From CAVYXZ01 sp965223835 (lineage in GTDB: Bacteria > Chloroflexota > Anaerolineae > Aggregatilineales > Phototrophicaceae): a stretch of 64,000 nt of DNA. Positions 9,215 to 18,652 of this stretch are shown piece by piece. The DNA lies in the NCBI GenBank assembly GCA_965223835.1, contig CBDCXQ010000001.1:1860001-1924000 (forward strand), read 5' to 3'. The position numbers and the translations under genes were made by a program. Position 1 is the stretch's first letter; every line of letters begins with the position of its first letter. The notes beneath the pieces are model-generated. The model worked only from the letters and a program-made list of their open reading frames with translations. It made no database searches and was not told where the DNA came from.

Positions 9215-10342
9215 CTAGGCATATGGATCAGCCGCGTCACGCAGCCCGTCACCCAGGAAATTGAGGGCCAGCACCGCGATCACCACGCCAACCCCCGGCC
9301 AGAACAACCAGGGCGCCTGCGAAATCGAGCGAATGTTCTGCGCCTCTTGCAGCAGCACGCCCCAGCTAACGATAGGCGGGCGCAGGCCGATCCCCAGAAA
9401 GCTCAGTGACGTTTCGGCCAGAATCATGCCAGGAATCGCCAGGGTAATGACAGCGATGATATGACTCATGAACGACGGAACCATGTGCCGAAAGATAATG
9501 CGCAGCGGGCCGCACCCATCCAGCCGCGCCGCCTTCACGAAGTCCTCGGTCTTGAGGGCATAGAACTTACCGCGCACTACGCGTGCCAGCCCCGTCCAGC
9601 CGATAATTGATAGGATCACGGTGATGAAGAAATAGACCTGTAACGGCGGAATATCGACCGGGATGGCCGCTGCCAGACCGATCCACAGCGGGATCGACGG
9701 CAGCGATTGCAGGAACTCGATTACGCGCTGAATCAAGGTATCCACCCAGCCGCCGAAATAACCGGAGATGCCGCCCAGCAGAATGCCGAAAAACAGGCTG
9801 AAAGCCACCCCAACCAGGCCGATGGTCATGGAGATGCGCGCACCGTAAATCACCCGGCTCAACATATCGCGGCCCAAGCGGTCGGCACCGAACAGGTACA
9901 TGGAATCACCGGCGTTCACCGGACCGATCAGGTGAATATCGGTCGGGATCAACCCCAGCAGTTTGTAGGACGCGCCATGCACGAAGAACCCCACTGGATG
10001 CGATACTTCCGGGTCTACGACGAAGTTGCGCCGCCCGGCATTATAGTCGATCTCCACCATATAGCCGTTTACATACGGGTTAAACCCGTTCTCATCGAAC
10101 AGGTGCAGTGTCTGGGGCGGGGCATAGGTGTAATTGGCCGCGTATTCTTCGGGGGTGAATGGCGCGATGAATTCGGCAAAGAGCACGACGAGGTATATCA
10201 TGATTGTGACCACGCCGCCCAGCATCGCCAGACGATGCTTGCGGAATTTCCACCAGATCAGACGCCATTGACCAGCAACCACGACCCGACTGTCGTCGTG
10301 CTCGATTTCTGGGGCTTCTACCGGTATGTACGCTTCTGCCAT
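9215..10342 (-). CDS. ABC importer permease, DppC/OppC type
   Basis: A 375-residue inner-membrane permease. After a cytoplasmic N-terminus and one membrane helix there is a long extracytoplasmic insert (about 70-140), then the family motif FGADRLGRDMLSRVIYGARIS and five more helices. The coupling loop that contacts the ATPase is RLDGCGPLRIIFRHMVP, preceded by TEDFVKAA. It pairs with the DppB-like permease whose gene ends about 20 bases upstream of this start. Substrate class is that of the peptide/opine/nickel importers, which cannot be refined from sequence. Confidence 0.9.
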   Translation of the reverse strand: MAEAYIPVEAPEIEHDDSRVVVAGQWRLIWWKFRKHRLAMLGGVVTIMIYLVVLFAEFIAPFTPEEYAANYTYAPPQTLHLFDENGFNPYVNGYMVEIDYNAGRRNFVVDPEVSHPVGFFVHGASYKLLGLIPTDIHLIGPVNAGDSMYLFGADRLGRDMLSRVIYGARISMTIGLVGVAFSLFFGILLGGISGYFGGWVDTLIQRVIEFLQSLPSIPLWIGLAAAIPVDIPPLQVYFFITVILSIIGWTGLARVVRGKFYALKTEDFVKAARLDGCGPLRIIFRHMVPSFMSHIIAVITLAIPGMILAETSLSFLGIGLRPPIVSWGVLLQEAQNIRSISQAPWLFWPGVGVVIAVLALNFLGDGLRDAADPYA

Positions 10343-10363
10343 AACAACAAATTTCTTGTGAGA

Positions 10364-11350
10364 TTATCGAAAACGAATACGAGGGTCCAGCCAGGCCAGC
10401 AAAATATCTGAAAATAATGTCCCGAAGACCGTCAGCACACTCAGGAGCAAAATAGCGCTCCCGGCCAGGAACATATCTTCCGCCCGAAGCGCATCCAGCA
10501 GCAGCGGACCGGTCGTTTGCAAACTGAGGACAACAGCCACGATGGTTGCGCCAGAAACCAGGTTTACGAAAATATCGTTCAAGCTGCTGACGAATGGGTT
10601 GAGCGCGTGCCGCAGCGGGTACTTGATCAGCAACCAGACCTCCGGCAGTCCCTTGGTGCGGGCCGTCGTGACATAAGGTCGGTGCAGTTCGTCCAGCAGA
10701 TTCGCCCGCAGCGTGCGGATCAGGCTGGCCGTGCCCGCCGTGCCGAGCACAATCATGGGCACCCACAAATGGCTGAACAGATCGAGCACCTTCGCCATGC
10801 TCCAGGGGGCATCGAGATACTCCGGCGAGAACAGGCTGCCGACACTTTGTCCGAAATATCGGAAGGAAAGATACATCAGGGCCAATGCCACCAGAAAGTT
10901 GGGCGCGGCCAAACCGATAAAGCCGATGAACGTGAAGAAATAATCCCCTGCGGAATACTGCCGCACCGCTGAGAAGACCCCAATGGGTATCGCCACTGCC
11001 CATATGAACAACAGGCTGGACAGCGAGAGAGTCAGAGTAAGGGCGAGGCGCTCCCAGATCAATTCGTCAACGGGACGGTTCCAGCGAAACGAATAGCCAA
11101 AATCGCCATGTAGCACAATATTGGCAATCCAGTCGATGTACTGAACAGTCAGGGGTTTGTCCAACCCGTAGATGATGCGGAAACTCGCTTCCTCATCTGG
11201 CGTGATGACCTCCCCGCGCTGCTGTCGTTCCGAGACCAGCCGATCCACAAAATCGCCGGGCGGCAGATTGATGATGATGAAGGCGACCAGAGAGATTCCG
11301 ATCAGTGTCGGGATCATGTATAACAAACGTTTGACAATGTACTGTGCCAT
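10364..11350 (-). CDS. ABC importer permease, DppB/OppB type
   Basis: A 328-residue permease with six predicted helices and the DppB N-terminal signature YIVKRLLYMIPTLIGISLVAF. A long loop after helix 1 carries LDKPLTVQYIDWIANIVLHGDFGYS, typical of the family. The coupling helix is YVTTARTKGLPEVWLLIKYPLRHAL. The ATG at 11350 is preferred to one 15 codons upstream because the protein then begins MAQYIVKR, as family members do; the ribosome site is weak (TGGAAAAA). It lies between the binding-protein gene and the DppC-like gene in the same operon. Confidence 0.9.
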   Translation of the reverse strand: MAQYIVKRLLYMIPTLIGISLVAFIIINLPPGDFVDRLVSERQQRGEVITPDEEASFRIIYGLDKPLTVQYIDWIANIVLHGDFGYSFRWNRPVDELIWERLALTLTLSLSSLLFIWAVAIPIGVFSAVRQYSAGDYFFTFIGFIGLAAPNFLVALALMYLSFRYFGQSVGSLFSPEYLDAPWSMAKVLDLFSHLWVPMIVLGTAGTASLIRTLRANLLDELHRPYVTTARTKGLPEVWLLIKYPLRHALNPFVSSLNDIFVNLVSGATIVAVVLSLQTTGPLLLDALRAEDMFLAGSAILLLSVLTVFGTLFSDILLAWLDPRIRFR

Positions 11351-11440
11351 GTACAGGTTTTTCCAGGTAACACTTATGCGATACCAGCAGGGCACAGCCT
11401 CTTGTGACTATTACCCTGCTGGTCAACTCTATGAAATCAT

Positions 11441-11475
11441 ACCGCTTCGATGGGTATCATTCCATTCGAAGCGGT
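11441..11475 (-). promoter_or_regulatory. Intercistronic stem-loop after the binding-protein gene
   Basis: Near-perfect inverted repeat: ACCGCTTCGATGG paired with CCATTCGAAGCGGT across an 8-base loop, with one bulged base. It lies 19 bases past the stop of the binding-protein gene and upstream of the permease genes. There is no T-run on the minus strand, so it is more likely a mRNA-stabilising or attenuating hairpin that raises binding-protein over permease output than a full terminator. Confidence 0.6.
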
Positions 11476-11494
11476 TCTATGCACGCCATTCGCT

Positions 11495-13450
11495 TTAGGC
11501 ACTTTCATCGATGTAGAAGGTCTCGAAGTTGGCCGGGCCGGGGCCAGGATAGAGCCAACCGCGCAGCAGCGGTTCCGGTACGTTGCGCACTCTGTTGCTG
11601 ACAGCGAAATACTCGCCGGAAGGCAGGCTCAGGCCAATCGAGTAGAACTCGTCAGCCGCGATTTGCAACAGTTCTTCGAAGAGCGCAGCCTGATCTGCCG
11701 GGGTGACGGCCTGGGGCAGCAAGGTATAGATTTCGTACTGGCGCTGCAGGCCTTCGGGTGGTGTAACCGGTTCGGCAGCGCCCAGATCACCATAGCCGAG
11801 GCCATATTGTTCGTTGGCCCAGGAACGCCAGCCATTGCCGAATTCCGGCGTGAAGGTATTGTTATCCAGCATCGGCTGCAAACCGAGGGCATTTTCGCCC
11901 ACCCAGACAAAGGCATCAATATCAACTTCGTGTTTACGCTCGCGCCAGATGTCATTGGAGGCGGGGAAGATCGTGGTCTCAATGCCGACTTCCTCCCAAC
12001 TGCGTTCGTAGAACTGAAGGATGTCGATCCATTCCGGTCGGAAATCCTGGTTCGCCAGTACGGTGAAGGTGAAGCGCTCCCCATCAGGCCGCAGGCGGAA
12101 ACCTTCGTCGTCTTTGTCCGGTAGCACCATATCCAGATGCTCATTGGCGAGATCGACATTGTACTCAAGATACTGCGTCGAGAGTTGCTCGTTATACAAC
12201 GGTGATTCGGGACGTGGGCCGTCCTGGAATGCAATCCCCTGGCCGATGTAAACGGTGTCAATGATCGTCTGACGATCCAAGGCGTGAGACAGGCCAATGC
12301 GGAAATCCCTGTTCTGGATGATTTCAGCCTGGACAGCATCGGGGTGGTTGAATTTCATGTGCATCCGCATAGTTTGGAAGTTGCTGCTGACCGCATCCAC
12401 GAAACGGTAGTTACCGGCCTCCATATTGTCAAAGAATACGGCGCGATTGGTCGGTGTGCTAACCGAGTCATCGGACAGACTATCTTCGCCGTCAATCGTC
12501 TTCAGCAGTGAGACTTCGGGATCGGTTGCGAGGGTGAAGACCCGCTCGTCAATATAGGGAAGCTGGTTGCAGGCCGAGTCAACCTTGAAGTAGTATGGAT
12601 TGCGCGCAAAGGTGAAACGCTCTTTGTCGAGGAATGGCTCTGTGGGAATCCAGGGCTGAAGAGACGGGCGCGCCGGGTCATTATATTCCGCATTCTGACC
12701 ATACGAACCAACGCGGCCAATCCACCACGGACCATATTCATCTGCGCCGTCCGCGGCCATCATTTCGGCCACACCGTCCGGGTTCAGTTCCATGCTGAAC
12801 TGGCTCACATAGTGTTCCGGGAACTGGGTGATGCGAACCCCATAGGGCGCGGAGATGAGCTGCAGAAACAGGCCGTGCGGCTGGCTGAACTGGAACTCGA
12901 CGGTTAGGTCATCGATCTTGCTGACCGTTGCCGGTTCATTACCAACCACGAAATACGAGTAGGGGCCACTGGGATTGATGTCACTGTTGGTCTCCACCTG
13001 CTCCCACCAGAAGAGAATATCGTCAGCGGTGAACAGTTTACCATCCGACCATTTCAGACCTTCTCGCAGTTGGAAAGTGTAGGTTGTCGCGTCATCGCTG
13101 ACTTCCCAGCTTTCGGCAATGTTCGGGATCACCTCACTACCGTCAACGTTCCAGCGCACCAGGTTTTCGTAGCCGAACTGGCGGAATTCAGCCAGGCGAC
13201 CACCGTTGTAAAGATCGTAGAATGCGCCGCCGTACTGACCGATTTCCTCAGCCGGTTCGACCACGCGGGGATGCACCGGGAGCCGTTCGGCAACCGGCGG
13301 CAGTTCACCTGCAGCGACCTGATCGGCCAGCATGGGCGCTTCGTTGTAGGCATCGCACATCATATCCTGGCCCAGCAAGGATATGGGAGCTACCGCCATC
13401 ACAAGAGCCGTAAATGAGAGGATGACTGCTATTCGAATGATACTTTTCAT
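11495..13450 (-). CDS. Extracellular solute-binding protein, peptide/nickel family (SBP_bac_5)
   Basis: A 651-residue secreted binding protein, first gene of the leftward ABC importer operon. The N-terminus is a Sec signal peptide (MKSIIRIAVILSFTALVMAV, cleavage near residue 27) with no lipobox Cys. Family landmarks include VIPNIAESWEVSDDATTYTF, LREGLKWSDGKLFTADDILF and a C-terminal DQAALFEELLQIAADE segment. It is longer than typical DppA (about 535 residues). Members of this family bind peptides, opines, nickel chelates or oligosaccharides, so the ligand is open. The downstream PHP hydrolase and PhyH oxygenase suggest a non-peptide ligand. Confidence 0.9.
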   Translation of the reverse strand: MKSIIRIAVILSFTALVMAVAPISLLGQDMMCDAYNEAPMLADQVAAGELPPVAERLPVHPRVVEPAEEIGQYGGAFYDLYNGGRLAEFRQFGYENLVRWNVDGSEVIPNIAESWEVSDDATTYTFQLREGLKWSDGKLFTADDILFWWEQVETNSDINPSGPYSYFVVGNEPATVSKIDDLTVEFQFSQPHGLFLQLISAPYGVRITQFPEHYVSQFSMELNPDGVAEMMAADGADEYGPWWIGRVGSYGQNAEYNDPARPSLQPWIPTEPFLDKERFTFARNPYYFKVDSACNQLPYIDERVFTLATDPEVSLLKTIDGEDSLSDDSVSTPTNRAVFFDNMEAGNYRFVDAVSSNFQTMRMHMKFNHPDAVQAEIIQNRDFRIGLSHALDRQTIIDTVYIGQGIAFQDGPRPESPLYNEQLSTQYLEYNVDLANEHLDMVLPDKDDEGFRLRPDGERFTFTVLANQDFRPEWIDILQFYERSWEEVGIETTIFPASNDIWRERKHEVDIDAFVWVGENALGLQPMLDNNTFTPEFGNGWRSWANEQYGLGYGDLGAAEPVTPPEGLQRQYEIYTLLPQAVTPADQAALFEELLQIAADEFYSIGLSLPSGEYFAVSNRVRNVPEPLLRGWLYPGPGPANFETFYIDESA

Positions 13451-13866
13451 ATTTGCGTCCTTTCATGCATGAACACTTTGAGAAATAGACCAACGAAACC
13501 TGCACAACGTACAATCAGCATCATGTGCGGCCTGATCCGGGCCAATGGCCGCGCTGACATGAACCCAGGAGAACTGGGAGAAACGAAAAGTAGCTCCTGG
13601 ACAATGAGTGAACCGTATATGAGATTGTTCGGACAACCGAGTGGGACTTTAGCCCAGCAAGTATAAGAAAATGATAAATTTCGATTATCATTTGGCGGCA
13701 AGTGGTGTATGCGCTATATATACTAGGGTCAGCATCTGCGTGATGGTAACAGCGCACCAGGCTGCAATGAACGTTTGAGAGCCGGGTATTCTGCACGGGT
13801 AATCCCAAAAATGATTAATTCAGAAAGTTCTTTTCTACGGGTCAGCCCAGGTGCCCGTTTAACATA

Positions 13867-13884
13867 GATATATCACTATATATC
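13867..13884. promoter_or_regulatory. Perfect palindrome, possible operator
   Basis: GATATAT-CACT-ATATATC, 7-bp perfect arms with a 4-base spacer, about 417 bases upstream of the importer operon start. It resembles the AT-rich palindrome next to the GntR regulator gene at 58.5 kb (AATATATCCGATATATT). A shared regulator is only a guess. Confidence 0.3.
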
Positions 13885-14058
13885 GTTCCGGCAAAATTGC
13901 AAGTAATTTGTTGCAGATCGAGAATCAGGTAGTCTCCCTAATTAGAGTTGGTAGGTACAGGCACAGCCATAAGGACCTGGCGAATGGCGTATTGTTCAAA
14001 AAACAATCCACGAGAAGAATCTGCCTGAAACAGGCAATTAGGAATGGGATGAAAAGAC

Positions 14059-14090
14059 CCCACAGGTGCGGTAAGCTTGTGGGATTTTTG
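14059..14090 (+). terminator. Rho-independent terminator-like hairpin
   Basis: CCCACA and TGTGGG arms (14059-14064 and 14078-14083) around a 13-base loop, followed by ATTTTTG. The transcript it would end is not identified; a small RNA upstream or read-through from outside are options. Confidence 0.5.
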
Positions 14091-14194
14091 TTTGTCTGCC
14101 GGAGTCAGGAAAGGCGATAAATGGATGTTCTTTCGTGTGATGCTGTTTGTGTGGCAATTCATGTTGGATCTGGTTGCTGTGATGCGGATGACGG

Positions 14195-15229
14195 ATGACG
14201 GATGACGAAAAGGATTTGGAAATCATGCTGCTGCGACAACAACTGCGCATTGTGGAGCGGAAACAAGCGCGGGGACCGAACATTCCGCGCTGGCAGAAAG
14301 TACCATTGGCGGCGCTCGCGGTGAGGGTGAAGAACAAGGCCAATGATGCACGGGAAGTACTGGATGAAAGCGTGCGCTTGTTCAAGCCTGAGACACTGAT
14401 AGGCTGGCATCGGGCCCTCGTGCGTCGCAAGTGGACATTCAAGCAGGGCCGAAAACCCGGACGTCCGCCCATTGACCGCGAACAGGAAACATGGATTCTC
14501 CAGGTGGCGCGCGACAACCCAACCTTAGGCTATGACAAGTTGGAAGGCGAGTTGCGCAAGGTGGGCGTTGACGTGAGTGCGACAACGATTCGTACGGTAT
14601 TGTTGCGCCATGGCGTTCCGCCCGCGTCAGAGCGGTCACGACAGGGCAGTTCCTGGCGCACATTTCTCAATCACTACAAGGAGCAGTTCCTGGCGTGCGA
14701 TTTCTTCACCGTTGAAAGGCTTACGCTACAAACCTTATACTGTTTGTTTTTCATCGAGCATGGTACGCGCCGGGTCTATTTCGCAGGGTGTACAACGCAT
14801 CCCAACCAGCACTGGATGACCCAACAAGCGCGGCAGATGACCTGGGAACTGGAGGAACGGGATTCGCCGATGATGTATTTGATACGAGACCATGACAGCA
14901 AGTTTACTCAATCGATTGAGACCGTATTTGAGGCATCAGGGATCGAGATCGTTAACATCCCCTATCAGGCTACCAATGCCAACGCCGTAGCCGAACGGTG
15001 GGTGCGTTCAGTCCGCGAAGAATGCCTGGACCGCTTGATCATTCTCAACACGCGACATTGTCGGCGTATCTTGCAAGAATACACAACCTACTACTATGAA
15101 CGACGTCCTCACCAGAGTTTGCAGCAAGACAGCCCGTTAGGCTTGGAATCAGGGGCCGTTCAAGGCCCAATTCGCTGTCGACATGTACTCGGAGGCATCA
15201 TCCGGGACTACTATCGCGAGGCCGCGTAG
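14195..15229 (+). CDS. Transposase with rve integrase core (IS481/IS3-like)
   Basis: A 344-residue DDE recombinase. The N-terminal part (about 1-110) carries helix-turn-helix-like segments and the linker RKPGRPPIDREQE. The integrase core follows with catalytic residues in FLACDFFTVE (first D), IRDHDSKF (second D) and NAVAERWVRSVREE (E). The C-terminus has the YYYERRPHQSL motif common to this group. The ATG at 14195 is the first possible start after an in-frame stop and sits in a short tandem repeat of GGATGAC. I could not define terminal inverted repeats. A decayed relative lies at 31173-31460 on the other strand. Confidence 0.8.
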   Translation: MTDDEKDLEIMLLRQQLRIVERKQARGPNIPRWQKVPLAALAVRVKNKANDAREVLDESVRLFKPETLIGWHRALVRRKWTFKQGRKPGRPPIDREQETWILQVARDNPTLGYDKLEGELRKVGVDVSATTIRTVLLRHGVPPASERSRQGSSWRTFLNHYKEQFLACDFFTVERLTLQTLYCLFFIEHGTRRVYFAGCTTHPNQHWMTQQARQMTWELEERDSPMMYLIRDHDSKFTQSIETVFEASGIEIVNIPYQATNANAVAERWVRSVREECLDRLIILNTRHCRRILQEYTTYYYERRPHQSLQQDSPLGLESGAVQGPIRCRHVLGGIIRDYYREAA

Positions 15230-15642
15230 AGGCAAGTTTCTCTCTCAGATGAATTTCTGAACAATACGCGGTTTTTCGACAATGAAGCGCGTAGCCATTG
15301 AGGCTCATCTCCTAGTGAACCCACATTGGGTGTAATCAAAGCTGACAACGATTATTTGAAAGCCACAGAGCTTAAACTCAAAGCATCCAGAATTTCTGCC
15401 TGGGAGGAAGAACAAGAATTTTATAATGCCTGTGCTTCGACCCCCGTCGCTCCCGTTCAGACTATAGGATAAAGAGCTTCCCATATTGCCTCGAGAAGCT
15501 CTTTTCGTTTAGATCTATAGTGTGCTGAACACGGGTTCAATATACGCTCGGTAACGATTGGGATTTGGAAAGCAATTAACTGTGAAAGACGTTGCCAGGC
15601 GATGCCAAAAACTAAGTGCACGTCATGCAACGAGGTGTTAGG
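15230..15642. other. Intergenic region with repeat-associated terminator
   Basis: 413 bases with no complete gene. A 43-codon open stretch (about 15343-15474, ADNDYLKATELKLKASRIS and on) reads like the tail of a lost protein but is not recognised. It runs into the CCCCCGTCGCTCCCG core and the hairpin at 15471-15506. Confidence 0.4.
15471..15506. terminator. Bidirectional terminator-like hairpin, end of SnoaL operon
   Basis: AAAGAGCTTC pairs with GAAGCTCTTTT over a 14-base loop. It follows the stop of the last SnoaL-like gene (minus strand) by about 140 bases and has A/T tracts on both sides. It is preceded on the plus strand by CCCCCGTCGCTCCCG and ACTATAGGA, shared with the repeats at 30.8 and 38.6 kb. 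Confidence 0.6.
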
Positions 15643-16650
15643 CTACGGGTTCGTGATTTGCTGTGTCCGCTCGAACACGTCCAGGCCTTGCTGCTTCAAC
15701 CAGTAGGGTATATCAATAAAAATCCAGTTCTCCGCCAGTTTATCACCTTCACGTCGGTACACATCCACCACCTGCATCGTGGCGTTGATATGTCCCCCTG
15801 GCAACCCTAGCCAACCGCCGAGCGGTGTGTTAGATAAATTCGGCCACCCAAAAAAACAGGCAAAGTTGCCTTCAGCAAAACGACACACATGCCCGTGAAA
15901 GCGCTTATCATCTAGTCGGCTGCGAAACGGGAGCTGGTGTTGTTGTTGATACCGGGGAATGGTGTAAGTCGCGCCGATACCAGCCGGTCCGTACCAGAGC
16001 ATATCTTTTGACCAGGTATGCTCAAGCACTTCCGGCGGGCACCCCATCGAACCACTTTCATTCAACTCATTGAGATCATCAATCATTGTATTGACAAGTG
16101 CCAATGTGATGTGACCCTCGGCTGCTGGAGCGTCTTCAAACAACAGTCCATCGTGGTCGCGTGGCCCTGGATAATTGTAATAGACTCCAGTCGACGGTGG
16201 CAACGGGTAACAGCCCGCTTGTTGCATCAAACCAATAATATCGACAAAAAGACCGGTTCGTGTAATCTTCCCATGTTCGACACAGTTAAATTCAGCATAA
16301 CGCAGGTTCACAATTTTGTGGGTTGGGCGAATACCGAGCCATTCTTTATCGAATAACCCCATGAAGTTACCCATGCTCATGACCCAATCTTCACCGCTTA
16401 TCTCGTTGGTTCCGGCGATGAACATGTCTTGCCGCCGTTGCATCCTGGTTATTGCGCGAATAAGCGGTCTCCAAAAGTCGGTTGCAACGGCATCTGTGCC
16501 GTGTTTTTCGCGAAAAGGGTATACGCCTTGCCACAGATAATCGGCAGCGGTGTATTTCTGCAGAACTTGCCTGATATTGCCTGGATTTGCTTGTTCTAGC
16601 GCGTCAAAGTATTCACGAACGAGGGCTTTTATCGGTTGAAAATCACTCAT
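15643..16650 (-). CDS. Two-domain SnoaL-like (NTF2-fold) protein, last gene of the operon
   Basis: A 335-residue protein of two NTF2-fold SnoaL-like domains (about 1-165 and 185-330). Domain 1 shows WLGIRPTHKIVNLRYAEF, and domain 2 shows MLWYGPAGIGATYTIP, then AENWIFIDIPYWLKQQGLDV. SnoaL-type folds serve as polyketide cyclases, epoxide hydrolases, isomerases and dehydratases, so the reaction cannot be named. The start overlaps the previous gene's stop by 4 bases (ATGA), which implies translational coupling. Cytoplasmic; no signal peptide. Confidence 0.8.
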   Translation of the reverse strand: MSDFQPIKALVREYFDALEQANPGNIRQVLQKYTAADYLWQGVYPFREKHGTDAVATDFWRPLIRAITRMQRRQDMFIAGTNEISGEDWVMSMGNFMGLFDKEWLGIRPTHKIVNLRYAEFNCVEHGKITRTGLFVDIIGLMQQAGCYPLPPSTGVYYNYPGPRDHDGLLFEDAPAAEGHITLALVNTMIDDLNELNESGSMGCPPEVLEHTWSKDMLWYGPAGIGATYTIPRYQQQHQLPFRSRLDDKRFHGHVCRFAEGNFACFFGWPNLSNTPLGGWLGLPGGHINATMQVVDVYRREGDKLAENWIFIDIPYWLKQQGLDVFERTQQITNP

Positions 16651-17618
16651 GCTTGTAACTCCGACATTAGATCAACGCCCGATGCTAACGCCGCATCAAT
16701 TAAATCAATCATCACCCAATTCTCTAGCAACAAATCACCATCGCGCTTCCAGAAGTCCATGATGTTCCAACCAACTTTCTCACCTGTTGGTGCCCATCCC
16801 ATAAACTCCTTTATATGAGTGCCGACCAGGCTGGGCCATCCAGTAGATGCCGCAAAGATCCCCTCAGCGATCCGTGCTTGATGTCCGACCCCTTTACGAT
16901 CTGGGAAAGCACGTACAATTGGACCCTGAGCGTTCTCTTTAAACTCGTCTAGCCCATAGGCAGAGCCGATGCCAACCGGGCCATGCCATACCATGTGCGG
17001 ATGCCAAAAGCGTTCCAGGCCCTGACTATCTTGATTTTTCTGGTCATACTTGTTGAGTCCGCCAAAAATCATTTCTTCGACTAATTCACGAGTCTTTGTG
17101 GATTCGGCGGGATCCTGCTCACCGAGCAATATCCCATCGCCAGCCAACGGACCTGGTACCCAGAGATCACGTCCATAGTTGGGTGGAAGCACTGCGATAC
17201 CTGCCTGTCGCATTAAATCGATCAGATCGATAAGGATGCGAATTTCGACGAACTTACCGTCTTCAAGTTTGCAAAACTCGCCAAAGCGAAAATGAACCGT
17301 TTGGCGAGTCGCCGGGATGTTCAGCCAATCATAAGCAAACGAGCCGATGAAATCGCCAGTACCGCATACCCAATCCGCATCTTCGAAGCTTCCACCGATG
17401 AAGTGATAGGGTCGGCGGGTGAGGTCGGGTATGGCCTTCAGTAGTGGTTGCCAGAACTTTCCCCAAACTTCATCTTTGCCCTGCAGGTGGCGCAAAGGGC
17501 GAAACCCATGCCAGATCACATCATGGTGGACGGCATTCACAAAGGCATCGAAGTGGGGACCACGATTCATCTTTTGCCAGTATGCCCAGACCAGCGACTT
17601 ATTTCCTTGATTGGTCAT
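16647..17618 (-). CDS. Two-domain SnoaL-like (NTF2-fold) protein
   Basis: 323 residues, again two SnoaL-like halves. Half 1 has DVIWHGFRPLRHLQGKDEV and WLNIPATRQTVHFRFGEF; half 2 has MVWHGPVGIGSAYGLDEF and LENWVMIDLIDAALASGVDL. The ATG at 17618 was chosen because the longer frame upstream adds 40 residues unlike the paralogues and overlaps the neighbouring gene. It is one base away from the upstream SnoaL gene and overlaps the downstream one by 4 bases. Probable paralogue of the flanking genes, sharing the W-x-GP-x-GIG signature. Confidence 0.8.
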   Translation of the reverse strand: MTNQGNKSLVWAYWQKMNRGPHFDAFVNAVHHDVIWHGFRPLRHLQGKDEVWGKFWQPLLKAIPDLTRRPYHFIGGSFEDADWVCGTGDFIGSFAYDWLNIPATRQTVHFRFGEFCKLEDGKFVEIRILIDLIDLMRQAGIAVLPPNYGRDLWVPGPLAGDGILLGEQDPAESTKTRELVEEMIFGGLNKYDQKNQDSQGLERFWHPHMVWHGPVGIGSAYGLDEFKENAQGPIVRAFPDRKGVGHQARIAEGIFAASTGWPSLVGTHIKEFMGWAPTGEKVGWNIMDFWKRDGDLLLENWVMIDLIDAALASGVDLMSELQA

Positions 17619-17619
17619 G

Positions 17620-18648
17620 TTAACGATTATTATCCCAATGCGGTTGTCGCGAATGGGTAATCTCGCGCATTCGGGCAAAGACATCAACCCCAAGTTGCTC
17701 ATAGACATGCAGTATATCAACCAGAACCCAATTTTCACGGATCAAGCCGTTTTCACAACGCCAGAAATCGAGGCTACGCATGGTAATTTCTTGATTCGAA
17801 GGCGCAATACCCAGCCAACCATCCCCTGAGATCGTCATTGCCATACCGGGCCAGGCAGTAAAGCCAACATAGTCGCCATCACCGAAGAGGATCCCCTTGT
17901 CAAGGAACGCTCTACGATCTGGCATAGCATTTAAGAACGGGATTTGATGCCATTTGCGAAACCCGGAAATACGCCGCATGGAGCCAATTCCAGCCGGACC
18001 ATACCATAACATTTTGGGATGCCAGTATTTGTCAAGTTGCATCGCCTCTTTCCCCTCAGGCGAACGCTTTAGCGCCGTCAACATCTCACTAACCAGCCTG
18101 ACACTGGCATCAGCTCGCGCTTTATCATAGGCGTTCAAGCTAATCCCATCATGACTCGCGGGTGATGGCACCATCCACTCTACGCCCAGGCTGGGTGTCA
18201 TTGCCCAGGCATTGGCTTGCATCATGACCGATGGAATATCCCACAAGGCCTGCATTTCAACAATTTTGCCATCTTCAACGCGGAAGAATTCATGATAACG
18301 CATGTAGACAATATGCTGTGTCGGCGGGATGTCTAGCCATTGTGTTTCAAAAACACCGACATAGTGTCCGCAACAACCTACCCAATTTTGCCCATTGGCT
18401 TCGCCAGCCATGACAATAAAATCACGGCGTTCAAGGTCGGGAATTGCCGCACATAAGGGTTGATAGGCTTGCTCAAAAAGCGCATCCGCACCCGCAAGCG
18501 TCTCAAAGGGTGCAGCAAGATGTATCTCACAATTGGGCGCAAATACCGAGTTCAGTTGGCTGCGTAATTGTGCAAGATCACAATCATACAACGCCGCCCT
18601 GAAGATGTTGATCAGGGATTTGTTCTGCTCATGAATGGATTGTCTCAT
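17620..18648 (-). CDS. Two-domain SnoaL-like (NTF2-fold) protein
   Basis: 342 residues. Half 1 has WLDIPPTQHIVYMRYHEFFR and VEDGKIVEMQALWDIPSVM; half 2 has MLWYGPAGIGSMRRISGF, WLGIAPSNQEITMRSLDFWR and RENWVLVDILHVYEQLGVDV. The same W(Y/H/S)GPxGIG and ENWVxxD motifs recur in all the operon's SnoaL genes downstream of the permeases, marking them as one expanded paralogue family. It lies between the single-domain SnoaL gene (4 bases away) and the next two-domain one. Catalytic residues are not assignable by eye. Confidence 0.8.
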   Translation of the reverse strand: MRQSIHEQNKSLINIFRAALYDCDLAQLRSQLNSVFAPNCEIHLAAPFETLAGADALFEQAYQPLCAAIPDLERRDFIVMAGEANGQNWVGCCGHYVGVFETQWLDIPPTQHIVYMRYHEFFRVEDGKIVEMQALWDIPSVMMQANAWAMTPSLGVEWMVPSPASHDGISLNAYDKARADASVRLVSEMLTALKRSPEGKEAMQLDKYWHPKMLWYGPAGIGSMRRISGFRKWHQIPFLNAMPDRRAFLDKGILFGDGDYVGFTAWPGMAMTISGDGWLGIAPSNQEITMRSLDFWRCENGLIRENWVLVDILHVYEQLGVDVFARMREITHSRQPHWDNNR

Positions 18649-18652
18649 GATG

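Larger units (their letters stand above)
13451..14194. other. Intergenic region between importer operon and transposase
   Basis: No convincing gene in 744 bases. It holds the promoter region of the importer operon, a perfect AT-rich palindrome (13867-13884), a short hairpin TGCCTG AAA CAGGCA at 14022-14036, and a terminator-like hairpin at 14059-14090. The stretch from about 13960 to 14092 could be a small structured RNA ending at that terminator, but it matches no family I recognise. Confidence 0.4.

Noticed and set aside
13960..14092. Riboswitch or known small RNA before the terminator at 14059-14090
   Set aside because: Two hairpins are visible but match no class I can recognise, and no gene with a fitting role follows.
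15343..15474. Short protein-like frame after the transposase
   Set aside because: No start codon with ribosome site and it runs into the repeat core; kept only as a possible remnant.
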